Assembly: GCF_025290035.1 (NCBI RefSeq)
Contig: NZ_JAMBKT010000004.1
Coordinates: 11,485-72,008, forward strand
Direction: 5' to 3'
From: Apilactobacillus sp.
GTDB taxonomy: Bacteria; Bacillota; Bacilli; Lactobacillales; Lactobacillaceae
DNA: 60,524 bases
A model generated the notes under the pieces. The model made no database searches and was not told the origin of the DNA. It worked only from the letters and a program-made list of their open reading frames with translations. This document shows positions 1 through 7,488 of this stretch, one piece after another (position 1 is the first letter of the stretch; each line of letters starts with the position of its first letter). The translations under genes were made by a program, and so were the position numbers.

Positions 1-2
1 GT

Positions 3-713
3 GGAACTGCGATTGGAACCGGTACTAATACGACTAAATATTATCGTGAACATATCGTCGACGAAATTAATAAAATCACCAACATGGAATTAAAACAAGA
101 TACAGACTTGATCGATGCGATCCAAAACACGGATCACTTCGTCGCATTCTCCTCCAGTTTAAAAACTTTAGCAGTCGACTTATCCAAGTTTAGTAACGAT
201 TTACGTCTATTAGGTAGTGGTCCTCAATCTGGTTTAAACGAATTATTACTTCCTAAACGCCAAGCAGGTTCATCAATCATGCCTAACAAAGTTAACCCGG
301 TCATCCCCGAAGTGGTTAACCAAGTGGCATTTGAAGTGATTGGTTTTGACGCAACCGTAACTGCGGCATCAGAAGCTGGTCAATTAGAACTAAACGCATT
401 TGAACCAATTATGTTTAAGAGCATTTTAACCGCTGAAATTCATTTAGCTAACGCAATTACCACATTAGTCGATAATTGTTTGGTAGGAATCGATGTTAAC
501 GTTGATCAATGTCTAGATGACGTTCGCAAATCAGCTGTTACCGCAACGGTATTATCACCAATCTTAGGCTACAACAAAACGACCGAATTAATTAAACGTG
601 CGACAAAGGAACATGATACAGTTCCGCATTTATTAATTCAAAACAACATTTTATCCGCTGATAAAGTAAAACAATTATTTTCTCCTGAATACTTAGTTAA
701 TGGAAATGAATAA
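3..713 (+). CDS. aspA: Aspartate ammonia-lyase, C-terminal part (cut by window edge)
   Basis: The reading frame is open from the first bases, so only the last ~236 residues are present. It belongs to the fumarase/aspartase superfamily, which cleaves aspartate to fumarate and ammonia. The signature GSSIMPNKVNPVIPEVVNQV is present; the PVIPEVVNQV extension is typical of aspartases rather than class II fumarases, and the usual PAKVNP/PGKVNP is PNKVNP here. The GTGTNT segment just before the first in-frame ATG (84) shows that this ATG is internal. A bidirectional terminator follows the stop. In context it links aspartate to fumarate, as argininosuccinate lyase does at 37.4 kb. A fumarase assignment is less likely. 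Confidence 0.88.
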   Translation, partial: GTAIGTGTNTTKYYREHIVDEINKITNMELKQDTDLIDAIQNTDHFVAFSSSLKTLAVDLSKFSNDLRLLGSGPQSGLNELLLPKRQAGSSIMPNKVNPVIPEVVNQVAFEVIGFDATVTAASEAGQLELNAFEPIMFKSILTAEIHLANAITTLVDNCLVGIDVNVDQCLDDVRKSAVTATVLSPILGYNKTTELIKRATKEHDTVPHLLIQNNILSADKVKQLFSPEYLVNGNE

Positions 714-719
714 GCACAT

Positions 720-752
720 AAAAAAAGAGCCCTGATTAGGGCTCTTTTTTTA
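720..752. terminator. Bidirectional intrinsic terminator, copy 1 of an identical pair
   Basis: The stem AGAGCCC/GGGCTCT is flanked by seven A on the left and a T run on the right, so it can end aspA (+) and the GNAT gene (-). The GNAT stop codon lies inside the stem. A 30-bp identical copy is at 1785-1814. Confidence 0.9.
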
Positions 753-1263
753 TATTTTTCTTCATTAAAATATCTTTTTGTTTATCAGAGCCAACCGTAA
801 AGACATGTTCTGAAAATGGTTTGAATCCTTTTTCTTCATAAAATTTGATAGCGTTAATGTTATTTTCCCAAACACCTAACCAAATTTCTTTTTTATTTTT
901 CTTGCGACCCTCATCCAGTGCATAGTTCATAAGATGTGTCCCCAATCCACGTCTTTTAAACTCTTTTAAAATATAAATCCTTTCGACTTCTTCAAAATCA
1001 TTTCCCATTTCTTCAGATTGCGCTTCAGAAAAGTTTATTTTTAAATATCCCGCTAACTGATTGTCTACGAAAATAAATTCAAAATCAGAATTATCATCAT
1101 TAATCTCTTGAGAAAGTTGTTCCTTACTATAATTAGTTTCATACATCTTTTCTAAATCAGACTTACTATTGAATTCACCGAAAGTGTCATCAAAAGTTTT
1201 AATACTAATTTTTTGAAGAGTCTCTACATCTTCTGTTGTTATCTTCTTCATACTAATTGTCAT
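736..1263 (-). CDS. GNAT family N-acetyltransferase, PaiA-like
   Basis: A 175-residue acetyl-CoA-dependent N-acetyltransferase. The acetyl-CoA-binding motif appears as RIYILKEFKRRGLGTHLM, followed by WLGVWENNINAIKFYEEKGF, a motif typical of PaiA/SpeG-like polyamine or small-amine acetyltransferases. The substrate is inferred only. The start is ATG at 1263 with GAGGGAG seven bases upstream; a TTG six bases further upstream is too close to this ribosome site. It follows the MarR gene, whose stop abuts the ribosome site, so the two are one operon. It would be controlled by the MarR protein through the palindrome at 1743. Confidence 0.85.
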   Translation of the reverse strand: MTISMKKITTEDVETLQKISIKTFDDTFGEFNSKSDLEKMYETNYSKEQLSQEINDDNSDFEFIFVDNQLAGYLKINFSEAQSEEMGNDFEEVERIYILKEFKRRGLGTHLMNYALDEGRKKNKKEIWLGVWENNINAIKFYEEKGFKPFSEHVFTVGSDKQKDILMKKNIKKEP

Positions 1264-1277
1264 TATCAAGCTCCCTC

Positions 1278-1730
1278 TTAATAATCTCTTTTTTTACCGT
1301 TTTTGACGTCTTTCCAATCTTTTACAACGTTGGTTTTAACTTTATTCAATAAATTAGTTAATTCTTTAATTTCATCACTATTTAGCCCAATAGTGGCTAC
1401 TTTACTAGAATAATTATTTTCATTATTAATTATTGGATAAAGCTCTTCACCTTTCTTAGTTACATATAAATGCTGATTCTTATTATTGCTACTATCAGTT
1501 TTCTTGATTAATAAACCGTTTTTCACCATATTGTTAATGGCTCTACTACCAGTAGTTTTATCAACGCAAATCAATTCACACAAATCCTTTAAAATAATTC
1601 CCGGATTCTCAAATACTCTAGCTAAGTATAAATATTGGCCTTTTGATAACTCATATTGTTTGAATTCAATGTTACTAATCGAATCTAGTGATCTTGCGAT
1701 ACTTCCGATTTCTCTTAAAATATCTTCCAT
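1278..1730 (-). CDS. MarR family transcriptional regulator
   Basis: A 150-residue winged-helix regulator of MarR type. It has an N-terminal dimerisation helix, a helix-turn-helix around LKDLCELICVDKTTGSRAINNMVKNGLL and a wing before LYVTKKGEEL. The start is ATG at 1730 preceded by AAAGGAGAG; the upstream TTG (1757) lies inside the operator palindrome and is not credible. It is the first gene of a two-gene operon with a GNAT enzyme, a common MarR arrangement for stress or amine detoxification. The effector is unknown. Confidence 0.9.
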   Translation of the reverse strand: MEDILREIGSIARSLDSISNIEFKQYELSKGQYLYLARVFENPGIILKDLCELICVDKTTGSRAINNMVKNGLLIKKTDSSNNKNQHLYVTKKGEELYPIINNENNYSSKVATIGLNSDEIKELTNLLNKVKTNVVKDWKDVKNGKKRDY

Positions 1731-1742
1731 AATCTCTCCTTT

Positions 1743-1760
1743 TAGTTGCAAATGCAACTA
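1743..1760. promoter_or_regulatory. MarR operator palindrome
   Basis: TAGTTGCA-AA-TGCAACTA is a perfect 8-bp inverted repeat of the TTGC...GCAA type favoured by MarR proteins. It sits between the promoter -10 and the ribosome site of the MarR gene, so autorepression of the MarR-GNAT operon is inferred. Confidence 0.75.
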
Positions 1761-1786
1761 TATCACAAATGATTATATTTTAGCAA
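1757..1786 (-). promoter_or_regulatory. Promoter of the MarR-GNAT operon
   Basis: Minus-strand TTGCTA and TATAGT are separated by 18 bases, and the -10 overlaps the operator palindrome. An alternative TATAAT lies a little upstream but lacks a good -35. Confidence 0.5.
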
Positions 1787-1815
1787 AAAAAGAGCCCTGA
1801 TTAGGGCTCTTTTTA
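1785..1815 (-). terminator. Terminator of the dehydrogenase operon, copy 2 of the pair
   Basis: The hairpin and flanking A/T runs match positions 720-749 base for base over 30 bp. It lies directly after the small membrane protein gene on the minus strand. Confidence 0.88.
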
Positions 1816-1816
1816 T

Positions 1817-1993
1817 TTACATTAACATGAATACATTCGTAACAACGGTTGCGGAAACAATTGCTGAGAAGCTAAGCATCACAGTCATTAGTATAAAGTT
1901 AGGTTTTATCTTGCGATCATACATATATACAATCGCTAAAAGTGGAATGGTTATCGCAAATATGCACCGAATAATAAACGTATAATCATTCAT
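1817..1993 (-). CDS. Small two-helix membrane protein, unknown function
   Basis: A 58-residue protein with two hydrophobic helices (about residues 3-22 and 32-56) joined by the basic loop YDRKIKPN. I do not recognise a family. The best start is ATG at 1993, nine bases after AAAGGG; upstream TTG (2014) and ATG (2002) are in frame but badly spaced. The ribosome site overlaps the stop codon of the dehydrogenase gene, so it is the third gene of that operon and is probably translated from the same mRNA. A role linked to 2-hydroxyacid metabolism or export is only a guess from position. Confidence 0.6.
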   Translation of the reverse strand: MNDYTFIIRCIFAITIPLLAIVYMYDRKIKPNFILMTVMLSFSAIVSATVVTNVFMLM

Positions 1994-2006
1994 ATCTTTC
2001 ATCCCT

Positions 2007-3002
2007 TTATTCAAATTCTACTAAATGTTTGGGTTGCTTGTCTTGATAAATACTAATCGCATCTTCTGTCGCGAACTTATCCATATTAGCAACTGCCGCA
2101 TCTGTGTAAAAACCAATATGTGGTGTAACTAAAACGTTGTCCATTTGAATTAATTCCTCTAGATTGTCATTGTCATATCCAGATGAGCCTAAATTAATTC
2201 CGCTGATTGTTTCTTCACCTTCGAAAACATCAATTCCAGCAGCACCAATTTCACCGACTTTTAACGCAGATAATAAAGCATCGGTATCAACGACGCCACC
2301 ACGAGATGCATTAATGAAAATCGCATCGTTCTTCATCTTCTTAAAACGATCGTAATTCATAAAATGTTCCATCTCTTTAGTTAATGGTGTATGCATTGTT
2401 ACTACATCAGAATTAGCCAATAGATGATCATAAGTGACGTATTCAACAGTATCGTATAAGTCAGTACGTTCAATTGGATCTGCAACTAATACGGTTGCAC
2501 CTAATGCTCTAAAAATTCTAGCAACCGCACTACCAATGGTCCCAGCACCAATAATTCCAACAGTTAAGTTATGAATTTCTTTAGCTTGAATTCCATCCCA
2601 ACTAAAATCATTTTTCAATTGGCGATTATGCACTTCTTTTAAATGACGCAGCAATGCCATCACGTCTGCTAACACTAATTCACTAACTGAACGAGGTGAG
2701 TATGCTGGAACATTGGTAATTTTAATATCTGATTCCTTAGCGGCTTCAAAGTTAATAATTTCAAAACCAGTGGTTCTTAACGAAATTTGTTTAATCCCAA
2801 ACGATGATAATTTTTGGTAAACAATTGCATCAAGAATCGGACTATGTTGTTGGACCGTAATTGCATCATATCCATTAGCTATATCAACTGTGTCCTTTGA
2901 TAAAGGTACATTGACCATATCGATTTGAACGTTATTTTCTTCAGCTAATCGATCAAAATTAGCTTGTTCATAAGATTGTGCATTGTACATTAATAACTTC
3001 AT
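2007..3002 (-). CDS. D-2-hydroxyacid dehydrogenase (D-lactate dehydrogenase family)
   Basis: NAD-dependent reduction of a 2-keto acid to a D-2-hydroxyacid in the cytosol. At 331 residues it has the normal length of D-LdhA/D-HicDH enzymes. The NAD fold carries GAGTIG, the catalytic Arg is in INASRGG, the Glu in DVFEGEE and the His in TPHIGFYTD. Its start immediately follows the stop codon of an aromatic-type aminotransferase gene, with a weak GGGGG ribosome site. This suggests it reduces keto acids made by transamination (phenylpyruvate, ketoisocaproate) rather than, or as well as, pyruvate. Confidence 0.88.
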   Translation of the reverse strand: MKLLMYNAQSYEQANFDRLAEENNVQIDMVNVPLSKDTVDIANGYDAITVQQHSPILDAIVYQKLSSFGIKQISLRTTGFEIINFEAAKESDIKITNVPAYSPRSVSELVLADVMALLRHLKEVHNRQLKNDFSWDGIQAKEIHNLTVGIIGAGTIGSAVARIFRALGATVLVADPIERTDLYDTVEYVTYDHLLANSDVVTMHTPLTKEMEHFMNYDRFKKMKNDAIFINASRGGVVDTDALLSALKVGEIGAAGIDVFEGEETISGINLGSSGYDNDNLEELIQMDNVLVTPHIGFYTDAAVANMDKFATEDAISIYQDKQPKHLVEFE

Positions 3003-4169
3003 CTAGTTTTCCCCCACAAATTTTTTAATTCGACGAATTGCTTCTTTCAAATTATCTTCACTAGTAGCATAGCTTAAACGGAAATAACCGCGACCAGCTT
3101 TACCAAAAGCACTACCGGGAACACTTCCAACTTTTGCTTCAGTAGCTAGACGACGACAAAAGGCAAAATCATCATCGCCAAATCGATCTGGAATTTTAGC
3201 AAAGATGTAAAAGGCTCCACTTGGTTTAACACTTTCAATCCCTGCTTCGGTTAAACCTTGATGCAATAAATCACGACGAATGCGATAAATTTCACGCATT
3301 TTAACACCATCATCCCTACCGTTAGTAAAGGCTTCTACAGCTGCAAATTGTGCGTTTGCGGTCAATGCGCTAACCGTATATTCATGAACATCTTTAATTA
3401 CCGTAATAATATCAGCAGGGGCATAAATGACCCCGATACGCCATCCAGTCATTGCATGTGATTTAGAGACCCCATTATAGACAATTGTTTGTTCTGATAT
3501 GTATTTTGCAATTGAAGTGTGTTCGTGTTCATAATTTAATTCACTGTAAATTTCATCACTAATACAGAAAATATCGTATTTTTTTATTACATCTGTTAAT
3601 GCTTTAATTTCTTCCTCGCTATATGAAACACCACTTGGGTTGTTAGGTGTATTTAATATGATAGCCTTGGCTTTTGGATGATTTTTAAGCGTTTCATCCA
3701 ATGCTTTTGGTGTTAATACAAACCCGTCTTTAGAGGTGTCAATTTCAACTGATTGAGCGCCAAAGAATTCAACGCAATTAAAGTATGGTGAAAATGCAGG
3801 GGTTGGAATAATGACTTCATTGCCTGGGTCTAAGATGGCTGCTAAAGTATCGAAAATAGCTTCAGTAACTCCAACTGTTATAATCACTTCAGACTTAGCA
3901 TCGTAATGAATATCATATTTTCTGGCAACAAAATCGACAGCTGCCTTTCTTAATTCTTCAATTCCACGTGAGTCTGTGTAGTGGCTTTGATTGTCGTTAA
4001 TCGCGTCAATAGCGGCTTGTTTAATATGTGTTGGAGTGTTGAAATCAGGTTCTCCAATTGTTAATGGTATCAATCCCTCAACATGAGAAATTGAAGCGCC
4101 AAAAGATAATATTTGATCTGGTTTAGAATTTTTCATCTTTTGACTAATCTTCCCAATTAGTTTGGACAT
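3003..4169 (-). CDS. PLP-dependent aminotransferase, class I/II (aromatic-type)
   Basis: A 388-residue fold-type I aminotransferase. The PLP-binding lysine is in YNGVSKSHAMTGWR, with NTPNNPSG and SDEIYSEL upstream, and the C-terminal substrate Arg is likely in GYFRLSYA. The sequence resembles AraT/PatA enzymes of lactic acid bacteria that transaminate aromatic and branched amino acids with 2-oxoglutarate. The start ATG has AAGGAGG at good spacing. It is first in an operon with a D-hydroxyacid dehydrogenase. Exact amino-acid specificity cannot be read from sequence. Confidence 0.88.
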   Translation of the reverse strand: MSKLIGKISQKMKNSKPDQILSFGASISHVEGLIPLTIGEPDFNTPTHIKQAAIDAINDNQSHYTDSRGIEELRKAAVDFVARKYDIHYDAKSEVIITVGVTEAIFDTLAAILDPGNEVIIPTPAFSPYFNCVEFFGAQSVEIDTSKDGFVLTPKALDETLKNHPKAKAIILNTPNNPSGVSYSEEEIKALTDVIKKYDIFCISDEIYSELNYEHEHTSIAKYISEQTIVYNGVSKSHAMTGWRIGVIYAPADIITVIKDVHEYTVSALTANAQFAAVEAFTNGRDDGVKMREIYRIRRDLLHQGLTEAGIESVKPSGAFYIFAKIPDRFGDDDFAFCRRLATEAKVGSVPGSAFGKAGRGYFRLSYATSEDNLKEAIRRIKKFVGEN

Positions 4170-4218
4170 ATTAATTGCCTCCTTATTTTATTAGAAAATG
4201 ATTAGAAAAGTTTAATTA

Positions 4219-4248
4219 ATAATATTCTACATAGGTGGGCAATGTCAA
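4219..4248 (-). promoter_or_regulatory. Promoter of the aminotransferase operon
   Basis: Minus-strand TTGACA (4248-4243) and TATTAT (4224-4219) are separated by 18 bases, about 50 bases before the aminotransferase start. Confidence 0.7.
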
Positions 4249-4276
4249 ACGAATTATTAATTTAATATTAGAAAAA

Positions 4277-4311
4277 ATAAAAAAAGGTTTACTACTTATT
4301 TGTAGTAAACC
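4277..4311 (-). terminator. Terminator after the MFS gene
   Basis: GGTTTACTAC/GTAGTAAACC has a 10-bp perfect stem with a 6-base loop and a T run on the minus strand, just after the MFS stop. Confidence 0.9.
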
Positions 4312-4313
4312 GA

Positions 4314-5495
4314 TTATTCTGAATATTTAGTTACTTTATTACGGGCATATCTAGAAACGATTTCTGAACCGATAATAATAGCGACACAGGCAATCGTACA
4401 TAGAATAAATAGCATCCCGTATGAAGTGAAATCAATAATGACTCCACCTACTAGTGGACCAATCGCTCTTCCGATTGATGAAAACGCGTTGGTTAATCCT
4501 TGGTATTTTCCTTTCACTGCGACTGGTGTTAATTCATTTACTAACGCTGGAATCGACGGAATTACCGATGCTTCACCGATTGTTAGTACTACCATTGATA
4601 AGACAAATCCTGGATAAGTTTTCGTGAAAATCAATGTAAAGAACGATAACCCGATGAATAAAATCCCCAAGTAAATTTGGAAGTATAAACTATCATGTTT
4701 TTGCGCAATCCAATTAATTACCAATTGGAAGATTACTAATAAAAAGGCGTTTAGTGTCCATAATAAGCTATACATTGATAATGGAATTCCAGATCCGGTA
4801 ATGTAGACCGACATGTTGGATACCCATTGTTCGTAGACAATCCAAATGATTGATAATGTGAAAAAGAATGTCGCAATAATCGTAAGGTTAGGTTTTGGTA
4901 ACTTCACTTTAACCGTTTTTTCCTTATCCCGTTTAGCAGGGTAAATCGATCCTGGTTTATGGTAAGTTAAAACCGCGCTAATGCCATAAATGATTAAAAT
5001 AACGGTCGATAACATGAAGACATATCCAATCCCAATTGGATAAATGAAGCCAACCGCAATTGTTCCGAATACAACCCCCACATTTTGCGCTAAATACAAC
5101 ATGTTAAAGATGAATCGTCCCGATTTTAAATGGACAGTTGTTCCTAGCGAATTAATCATTGTTAAGTTCCAACCGGTCGTAAAACCAAATAAAACTAACC
5201 CAATTGGGTAAAATGGCCATCCATTAAAAAAGATCAATCCTAATGAGATTAAGATAGAACCTATAATTCCTAAAATTGTCAAAAAATAACGGTTATGACG
5301 GTCGAATAACTTACCTGAGATATAATTACCCAACACATTTGAAGACGAGTATAGGAATAAAATTATTCCCACCTCGGTTAAGCTCTTCCCCAATGCATCA
5401 TGCATATATACCGTAGTCAGCGGCCATACGGTACTAACCGCAATATTATTAATTAACGAACCTAGAAATAACCAATGCAGCTTAATTTCATTCAT
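4314..5495 (-). CDS. MFS transporter (DHA1-type drug/metabolite exporter)
   Basis: A 393-residue integral membrane protein with about twelve hydrophobic segments and a central charged loop (YPAKRDKEKTVKVKLPK). The loop-2/3 signature appears as GNYISGKLFDRHNRYFLT, and PSIPALVNELTPVAVKGKYQG in the second half is typical of proton-antiport exporters. The start is ATG at 5495, preceded by GGGGGTGA; a TTG one codon upstream is less likely. It is a single gene with its own terminator. The substrate is not deducible. Confidence 0.82.
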   Translation of the reverse strand: MNEIKLHWLFLGSLINNIAVSTVWPLTTVYMHDALGKSLTEVGIILFLYSSSNVLGNYISGKLFDRHNRYFLTILGIIGSILISLGLIFFNGWPFYPIGLVLFGFTTGWNLTMINSLGTTVHLKSGRFIFNMLYLAQNVGVVFGTIAVGFIYPIGIGYVFMLSTVILIIYGISAVLTYHKPGSIYPAKRDKEKTVKVKLPKPNLTIIATFFFTLSIIWIVYEQWVSNMSVYITGSGIPLSMYSLLWTLNAFLLVIFQLVINWIAQKHDSLYFQIYLGILFIGLSFFTLIFTKTYPGFVLSMVVLTIGEASVIPSIPALVNELTPVAVKGKYQGLTNAFSSIGRAIGPLVGGVIIDFTSYGMLFILCTIACVAIIIGSEIVSRYARNKVTKYSE

Positions 5496-5517
5496 CAAGT
5501 CACCCCCATATTTTTAC

Positions 5518-5545
5518 AAAAAAATCCTTAGCTATGCTAAGGATT
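5518..5545 (-). terminator. Terminator of the gdpP-rplI-dnaB operon
   Basis: AATCCTTAGC/GCTAAGGATT is a 10-bp stem with a three-base loop and a T run on the minus strand, ten bases after the dnaB stop. Confidence 0.9.
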
Positions 5546-5554
5546 TAGTTTTCT

Positions 5555-6946
5555 CTAACCTTGATCATCTGGATTGTATGCAATCGATGAAAATTTATTA
5601 TGCGATTTAATGAAAAGTAATTTAACGGTTCCACGAGGACCTGAACGGTTCTTTTCGATAATTACTTCAACTTCACCAACATCTTCATTTGTTTGTGTTT
5701 CTGAAGGTTCATCGTCATCTTCTTCACCTTCACGTTCATAATAATCATCACGGTATAAAAAGGCAACGATATCGGCATCTTGTTCAATTGAACCAGATTC
5801 ACGAATATCAGATAAGACCGGACGCTTATCTTGTCGTTGTTCCACACCACGAGACAATTGTGATAGCGCAATTACTGGGACACCCAGTTCTTTGGCAATC
5901 TTTTTCAATTGACGTGAAATGTATGAAACTTCTTGTTGACGGTTTTCTTGGCTTCCACCATCAACTAATTGCAAATAATCAATAACAATTAATCCAAGGT
6001 TATTAGTATCTTTAGCTAAACGACGAGTTTTCGCTCTAATTTCGGAAATCTTAGTTCCGGCAGTATCATCAATGTAGATTTGGGCTTCACCCAAACTACC
6101 AGTAGCCACGTATAAATTGTTTAATTCTTCCGGACTCAATTGACCCGTTCTTAAGTGATTAGCATTGATGTTTCCTTCTGCACAAATCATACGACTAACT
6201 AATGATTCGGCACTCATTTCCAAACTGAAAATAGCAACTGCTTTACCGGATTTAGTCCCCACGTTTTGTGCTAGGTTAAGTGCAAACGCAGTTTTACCAA
6301 CGGCAGGACGCGCAGCTAGGATGATCAATTCATCATCATGAAGACCAGTCGTCATCTTATCTAGCGCCGGAAATCCGGTAGATAGTCCGGTAATTTCTGA
6401 TTTTTGTTTTGATAAATCTTCAATGTCTTGCATCGTAACTTGCAAAACATCAAAAATTGATCTGAAATCAGTACTATTACGATTTTCGGAAACATTTAAA
6501 ATTGAGCGTTCCGCATTATCCAGCACTTCATCAATATTACCGTCATTGTTATAACCTTCAGCAACAATGTCGCTGGCAGTTTTAATCAAACGTCTTGCAA
6601 TTGATTTTTCGTGAACTGACTTGGCGTAAGCTGCAACGTTGGCAGCACTAGGGGTGGTAGTTGCAATTTCAACGATGTATTCGATATTTCCTGCATCTTC
6701 TAAATTGTGTTCACCTTCCAATTGACTACGTAAAGTCGTAGCATCAATTGGATCACCCTTATCACCCAATGTTTCCATCGCAGCAAAAATCAAGCGATTT
6801 TTATGACTGTAGAAATCGTCAGAGGTAATAAACTCTTGTGATTCAGCTAATCTATCATTATCTAGTAAGACCGCCCCCAAGACAGCCTTTTCTGCAGCGA
6901 TATCTTGAGGTGGCATTGAATTACTATTTGTTAAATTGTTATTCAT
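5555..6946 (-). CDS. dnaB: Replicative DNA helicase DnaB
   Basis: The hexameric 5'-3' helicase of the replication fork; 463 residues, normal length. The N-terminal primase-interaction domain covers about residues 12-115, and the RecA-like core has Walker A ARPAVGKTAF (212-221) and Walker B LIVIDYLQL. LSQLSRGVEQRQDKRP and the acidic insert EREGEEDDDEPSE lie before the C-terminal arginine finger region. The ATG start has GAGGGG upstream. It is the last gene of gdpP-rplI-dnaB, the standard arrangement in lactobacilli. Confidence 0.97.
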   Translation of the reverse strand: MNNNLTNSNSMPPQDIAAEKAVLGAVLLDNDRLAESQEFITSDDFYSHKNRLIFAAMETLGDKGDPIDATTLRSQLEGEHNLEDAGNIEYIVEIATTTPSAANVAAYAKSVHEKSIARRLIKTASDIVAEGYNNDGNIDEVLDNAERSILNVSENRNSTDFRSIFDVLQVTMQDIEDLSKQKSEITGLSTGFPALDKMTTGLHDDELIILAARPAVGKTAFALNLAQNVGTKSGKAVAIFSLEMSAESLVSRMICAEGNINANHLRTGQLSPEELNNLYVATGSLGEAQIYIDDTAGTKISEIRAKTRRLAKDTNNLGLIVIDYLQLVDGGSQENRQQEVSYISRQLKKIAKELGVPVIALSQLSRGVEQRQDKRPVLSDIRESGSIEQDADIVAFLYRDDYYEREGEEDDDEPSETQTNEDVGEVEVIIEKNRSGPRGTVKLLFIKSHNKFSSIAYNPDDQG

Positions 6947-6972
6947 ATTACCCCTCGATTTCTTGAAACTTA

Positions 6973-7425
6973 TTATTGTTCACTAACATGGACGCGCAAA
7001 GTTGCGGTAACTTCCTTGTGTAGTTTGACTGGAACATTAGTGTAACCCAATGTTCTAATTGGATTTCCTAATTCAATCTTTCTTTTATCAATCTTAATGT
7101 TATGTTGTTTTTCCATTTCTGAAACGATTTGTTTTGATGAAACTGAACCGAATAGACGACCGTCAGCACCAACTTTAGCAGTTAGTTCAATTACGCATTT
7201 GTCATCTTCGATTGTTTTCTTTAAGTCTTTTGCTTCAGCTAGTTCGGCAGCAGCTTCTTTGGCTTCAGCTTTCTTTTCACCATTTAATTGGCTCATTGCT
7301 GAGTTAGTTGCTTCCTTCGCTTTACCTTGCTTAATTAAGAAGTTTTGTGCATATCCGTCTGAAACGTTCTTGATTTCTCCACGTTTACCTTTACCACGAA
7401 CATCTTCTAAAAAAATAACTTTCAT
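6973..7425 (-). CDS. rplI: Ribosomal protein bL9
   Basis: A 150-residue large-subunit protein at the L1 stalk base. The N-terminal rRNA-binding domain [20 protein letters not shown], a long central helix rich in K/E/A, and the C-terminal domain ending in [13 protein letters not shown] are all complete. A good AGAGGAG ribosome site precedes ATG. It lies 27 bases upstream of dnaB and 63 bases after gdpP, in one transcription unit. Confidence 0.97.
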   Translation of the reverse strand: MKVIFLEDVRGKGKRGEIKNVSDGYAQNFLIKQGKAKEATNSAMSQLNGEKKAEAKEAAAELAEAKDLKKTIEDDKCVIELTAKVGADGRLFGSVSSKQIVSEMEKQHNIKIDKRKIELGNPIRTLGYTNVPVKLHKEVTATLRVHVSEQ

Positions 7426-7488
7426 TCAAATCACTCCTCTTAATGTCTTTATATTATTATAAACTCTCTAGGCGCTTTTTTAAATGAA

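Noticed and set aside
1486..1800. Plus-strand open frame opposite the MarR gene
   Set aside because: It has no ribosome site, runs through the operator and terminator, and is fully overlapped by a well-supported MarR gene.
720..1815. Insertion sequence or transposon carrying GNAT-MarR
   Set aside because: The 30-bp flanks are direct copies of a functional terminator, there is no transposase, and no terminal inverted repeats or target duplication were seen.
4190..4270. Regulatory palindrome upstream of the aminotransferase
   Set aside because: The AT-rich repeats there are explained by the promoter elements, and no perfect inverted repeat of useful length was found.
5689..5985. Plus-strand open frame opposite dnaB rich in His
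   Set aside because: Antisense shadow of the acidic and Gln-rich part of DnaB; no ribosome site or promoter.
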